Notes under the pieces: model-generated
What the model saw: the letters and a program-made list of their open reading frames with translations, nothing else
What the model was told of the DNA's origin: nothing
The model's database searches: none
NCBI GenBank assembly: GCA_963977125.1
Contig: CAXBNJ010000003.1
Coordinates: forward strand, 186,001-250,000
From: UBA2705 sp963977125
Lineage (GTDB): Bacteria > Pseudomonadota > Alphaproteobacteria > Micavibrionales > Micavibrionaceae
DNA: 64,000 nucleotides
Direction: 5' to 3'
Made by a program: the position numbers and the translations under genes
Part shown: one piece after another, positions 60,840-64,000 of the stretch
Numbering within the stretch: the stretch's first letter is position 1
Layout of the letters: every line of letters starts with the position of its first letter

Positions 60840-61718
60840 ATGAATGGTGACAATAGAAGCGGCGCAGATAAAACCAAAATCCTGTTTGTTACAGGGTTTT
60901 CAGGGGCAGGGCGCTCAACGGGTTTAAAAATACTCGAAGATTTAGGCTATGAAGTTTTTGATAATATTCCGCTGCATATTGTCGGCTCGCTTATTGATGC
61001 TGAAGAACCGCCGGCACATATAGCCGTAGGCATTGATACGCGCACACGTTATTTTTCAGCCGAGAAATTACTCGCGGAGCTTGAACGCCTTAATGGTGAT
61101 GCACGTTATGAAGCGCAGCTTGTCTTTATGCTTTGTGATGATGTTAAATTACAGCAGCGTTATTCAGAAACGCGCCGCCCGCATCCCATGGCTAATGATC
61201 GCAGCGTCAGCGACGGCATTAGAATGGAGGCTGAAATTTTAGAGCCTTTATTGGGGCATGCAGATTATAGCATTGATACCACAACCTTATCGGTTCACGA
61301 TTTACGGGATGATTTTCTGCATAAATTCGCGATTAACGAGGCGAGCCAGATGCAAATTACGATTAAATCATTTGGCTTTAAACAAGGCGCGCCGCGTGAT
61401 GTTGATATGGTTTTCGATGTACGATTTTTACGCAACCCGCATTGGGATGCAGCTTTAAGAAATCTAACAGGGCAAGATGAAGCCGTCGGTGCTTATGTCG
61501 CCGCAGATGAGGATTTCGCAGCCTTTTGGGCGAATATAACATCCATGATGGCGCTTTTATTACCGCGCTATCAAAAAGAAGGCAAAAGCTATCTGACTAT
61601 TGGTTTTGGCTGTATGGGCGGCAAGCACCGCTCGGTTTATTGTACGGAAAAACTCGCCACGCAGCTCAAAAAGCAAGGCTATAACGTCAATATGCAGCAT
61701 CGTGATATGCCCCGATAA
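60840..61718 (+). CDS. rapZ: RNase adapter / GlmS regulator-type protein RapZ
   Basis: 292 aa. Walker A is VTGFSGAGRSTGLKILEDLG (residues 18-37), then the family block EVFDNIPLHIVGSL and near the C-terminus GFGCMGGKHRSVYCTEKLA. In gammaproteobacteria RapZ binds small RNAs and tunes GlmS; in alphaproteobacteria its gene commonly follows chvI-chvG and hprK. Here hprK is missing between the kinase and rapZ. GAGGAG precedes the ATG. Convergent with addA, 3 bp apart. Confidence 0.93.
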   Translation: MNGDNRSGADKTKILFVTGFSGAGRSTGLKILEDLGYEVFDNIPLHIVGSLIDAEEPPAHIAVGIDTRTRYFSAEKLLAELERLNGDARYEAQLVFMLCDDVKLQQRYSETRRPHPMANDRSVSDGIRMEAEILEPLLGHADYSIDTTTLSVHDLRDDFLHKFAINEASQMQITIKSFGFKQGAPRDVDMVFDVRFLRNPHWDAALRNLTGQDEAVGAYVAADEDFAAFWANITSMMALLLPRYQKEGKSYLTIGFGCMGGKHRSVYCTEKLATQLKKQGYNVNMQHRDMPR

Positions 61719-61721
61719 CAA

Positions 61722-64000
61722 TTAATCTTTATGCTCAATTTCCATTAAATCTGCGCGATCCGTCCAAAGTAAAGCTGTGCGGATTTTATGTGCAGGGTAA
61801 ATTTTAGCAATGACTTCGGCGTAAAGCTTAAGCTGTTTACGGTAAATCGGTGGAATGTCTTTAGCGTGTTGTGGTGAAGGGCGGTTGGTTTTGAAATCAA
61901 CGATGAGTATTTCATCATCGGTCACCACCATGCGGTCAATCTGAGCGCTAATAACTTGATGATCATTAAGCTTGCCCGTGATCGGTACTTCAGCCATAGA
62001 GCCTTCACCAAAAACTGCTGCAAATTCTGGGTGGCTTAATACGCGCAGAGTCTCATGGATGATTTCAGCTCTAATCTTCTCTGATAATTGTTTGCCGCTA
62101 TCTTCGACAAAACGCTGCGCGGCTTTCGCCCAATACTCAGCGGGAAGAGACGGCAAAATTTCTAATAATTTATGCGTAATATTACCGCGTAAGAAACGGT
62201 AACTATTATCCGCATCACGCGGTGAATTAACCGCTGGTTCGTCCTCATCAGGGCGAGAGGGCGATAAAGGTCGCGTTGGCGTTGGTTCTTGCGCAGGCGG
62301 CTTAAACATCCATTCGGGGGCGCTCGCGTTAAGCGGCTTTGCGTCTGAAGGCAAGGCTTGCACCGTCGGCGCTTTTAACGGGGCGGTTTGTGGCTCATTA
62401 ATGATGCGGCGACCATCAGAGTCTTCAAGCGCGGTTAAATGGGTGAAGCCATCTTCTATTAAGTGATACCAGCTATTGCGATGGCTCTTTGGTGCTTTGC
62501 CACTGGCGCAAATATACAGCTCATCTTCGGCGCGGGTCATCGCCACGTAAAGTAGGCGGTTATATTCGGCTTGCTGCTTTTCTTTAATCTGGGTATTGGC
62601 CATTTTAAAGCGCTCTGGCTGATCGGCGCTGCGCGGTGAGTAAAGGGGGAATGCGTACCCCGTTTGATTCGGCCAAAGTAAGTTATTATCTTCCCGTACA
62701 CCATCGCGCCCTTGCAATGTATCAGGCAAGAAGACAATCGGTGCCTGTAGGCCCTTGGAGCCGTGCACGGTCATAATACGTATCTCGCCTCCAGCTTCTT
62801 CCATCTGGCGCTTCACGGTGGCGTCTCGCGTGCTAAACCAGTTAAGGAAGCCTTGCACGCTTGGTAAATTATCTTGTTCGTAGTGAATACTTAAATTGAG
62901 AAACTCGCTTAATGCTTCGTCAATGTCGCCGCCTAGGCGGTTAATCAGCGCGCCATAACCTGTATCACCTTGCGGGCAAGCTGTATTCAGCGCCATATTG
63001 AAAAATTCATAGGGGCGTTCTTTATGCGCAATGCGCCTGAGTCGTTTAATCCATTCAGCGGTCTCAACGTATGATTTATGTTGTTTAAGTGTTTGCCAGA
63101 GCGAGCCTTTGCGACCATGACAAAGATCAAAGAGCTGATCTTCACTCATGCCAATAAAGGGCGATTTTAAAATGCAAGCGAGGCTTAAATCATCCTCGGG
63201 CAAAAGGCTGATTTGTGCCAAAGCCAGCAAGTCCATAATCGCAATATTCTTACTCAAGACAATGCGATCAACCCCCGCCACGGCAAGGCCATATTTTTTA
63301 AAAGCACGTAACAGCTCACCAACAATTTTGGAACGGCTTTTGACCAGCACCATAATGTCGCCTTCATGGATTGGGCGGCCTTTTGATGGTAATAATCGCC
63401 CTTCACGCAACCATTCGCGCGTTTTTCGTGCTATTTGGTCGGCTAATTGCGTTTCAGGCAGGTTTTGACGCTTTATTTCGAGCGGTAATTGCCATCCTTG
63501 CGGTTTTTCTTTGGTTTTGTCAGCTTCTGGCTCGATAATCGGCCAAATTTCGGCGTGCCCGGCATGGCCTTCACGATAGCTATGGTGTTTAAGCGCGTCG
63601 ATATTATAAGATGGGCCAAGTGTTTGGCGCAAAGCGGGGCTTTCAAAGGTCGCATCAACAAGGTCAAGAATGGTTTTTGTTGAACGGAAAGATACCGTCA
63701 TATCAACATCAGACCAGAGCTTCTCGGCTTGATCGATTTGCGCGCGGAAGTGATGGCGCATATTTTGGTAGGCATCTGGGTCAGCGCGCTGAAAAGAATA
63801 AATAGATTGTTTTTCATCGCCCACGGTAAAAATCGTCCGATTAATTTCATCGCGCGCGGAAAATCCTGCAAAAAATTCGGTGCAGAGTGTGTCGATGATT
63901 TCCCATTGTTCGGGATTGGTATCTTGCGCTTCATCAATCAATAAATGATCAAGCCCGCCATCCAGTTTAAACAACACCCAACGCGCCGTGTCTTCGCCTT
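61722..64000 (-). CDS. addA: double-strand break repair helicase-nuclease AddA (partial)
   Basis: C-terminal part of a UvrD-like helicase with a nuclease end; 759 residues visible, reading frame open past the window edge (GEDTARWVLFKLDGG begins beyond the first visible Met). FKLDGGLDHLLIDEAQDTNP is the Walker B block; DEKQSIYSFQRADP, KSRSKIVGEL, TVHGSKGLQAPIVFLPD and LLYVAMTRAEDELYI are helicase motifs III to VI; ILIVDFKTNRP near the end is the PD-(D/E)xK nuclease site. With AddB resects double-strand ends for RecA. The N-terminal Walker A is outside. Confidence 0.95.
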   Translation of the reverse strand, partial: GEDTARWVLFKLDGGLDHLLIDEAQDTNPEQWEIIDTLCTEFFAGFSARDEINRTIFTVGDEKQSIYSFQRADPDAYQNMRHHFRAQIDQAEKLWSDVDMTVSFRSTKTILDLVDATFESPALRQTLGPSYNIDALKHHSYREGHAGHAEIWPIIEPEADKTKEKPQGWQLPLEIKRQNLPETQLADQIARKTREWLREGRLLPSKGRPIHEGDIMVLVKSRSKIVGELLRAFKKYGLAVAGVDRIVLSKNIAIMDLLALAQISLLPEDDLSLACILKSPFIGMSEDQLFDLCHGRKGSLWQTLKQHKSYVETAEWIKRLRRIAHKERPYEFFNMALNTACPQGDTGYGALINRLGGDIDEALSEFLNLSIHYEQDNLPSVQGFLNWFSTRDATVKRQMEEAGGEIRIMTVHGSKGLQAPIVFLPDTLQGRDGVREDNNLLWPNQTGYAFPLYSPRSADQPERFKMANTQIKEKQQAEYNRLLYVAMTRAEDELYICASGKAPKSHRNSWYHLIEDGFTHLTALEDSDGRRIINEPQTAPLKAPTVQALPSDAKPLNASAPEWMFKPPAQEPTPTRPLSPSRPDEDEPAVNSPRDADNSYRFLRGNITHKLLEILPSLPAEYWAKAAQRFVEDSGKQLSEKIRAEIIHETLRVLSHPEFAAVFGEGSMAEVPITGKLNDHQVISAQIDRMVVTDDEILIVDFKTNRPSPQHAKDIPPIYRKQLKLYAEVIAKIYPAHKIRTALLWTDRADLMEIEHKD

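Noticed and set aside
1..64000. Search for tRNA, rRNA, CRISPR arrays, insertion sequences and prophage genes
   Set aside because: No tRNA-like TPsiC arms in context, no regularly spaced repeats, no transposase or phage gene was recognised by eye; a covariance-model scan could still find a short RNA gene.

Overview
This looks like a chromosomal segment of a free-living alphaproteobacterium with moderate GC (roughly mid-40s percent by eye). The assignment rests on gene neighbourhoods and families: accD followed by folC, a ChvI/ChvG-type two-component pair followed by rapZ, an AddA-type helicase-nuclease, clpS/clpA, a membrane-anchored CycM-like cytochrome c, SURF1 and UbiA (aerobic, ubiquinone-using). 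I cannot fix the genus. No rRNA, tRNA, CRISPR array, insertion sequence or prophage was recognised.

Layout. 0-11.6 kb: the 5' part of rsmE, ubiA, two tandem DsbA-like thiol oxidoreductases, a DUF218 protein with no normal start codon, a putative TraB/ChaN/EreA-like protein, a glycerophosphodiesterase, folA-thyA and SURF1, interspersed with unknown genes. 11.6-15.6 kb: an NAD-salvage divergon (nicotinamidase, nicotinate phosphoribosyltransferase and a divergent PRPP synthase on minus; nadD on plus). 15.6-18.3 kb: an SCP2-domain gene and, diverging from it across two Fur-box-like sites, a small ORF, an SDR-like gene and a methyltransferase. 18.3-26.5 kb: panC, a deaminase, a PH-domain membrane protein, CsbD, glmU-glmS, a coupled trio of unknown small genes, and fmt.

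26.5-27.8 kb: four tandem small paralogous genes (here called the MNILD family) with their own promoter and an upstream terminator; this is the most novel-looking element. 27.9-32.8 kb: an M23 peptidase, then clpA and clpS. 33.1-38.5 kb: a complete type I secretion system (TolC, ABC transporter, membrane-fusion protein) with no substrate gene in view. 38.4-40.1 kb: a duplication scar in which the 3' ends of the membrane-fusion gene and of a convergent SpoIIAA-like gene occur twice, with a DUF1566-like gene between the copies.

40.4-64 kb: thrS and infC (infC starts at AUU), marC, def, rmuC, truA, a PTS IIA-Ntr gene, a second M23 peptidase, rlmE, htpX-lemA, acs, cytochrome c, pheA, accD-folC, the chvI/chvG-like pair, rapZ and the 3' three-quarters or so of addA, which runs off the window.

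Functional links: folA, thyA, folC and fmt share the folate one-carbon pool; pncA, the phosphoribosyltransferase, prs and nadD form one linear pathway from nicotinamide to NaAD; glmU and glmS supply UDP-GlcNAc for the wall that the two M23 peptidases may act on; clpS is the adaptor of ClpA.
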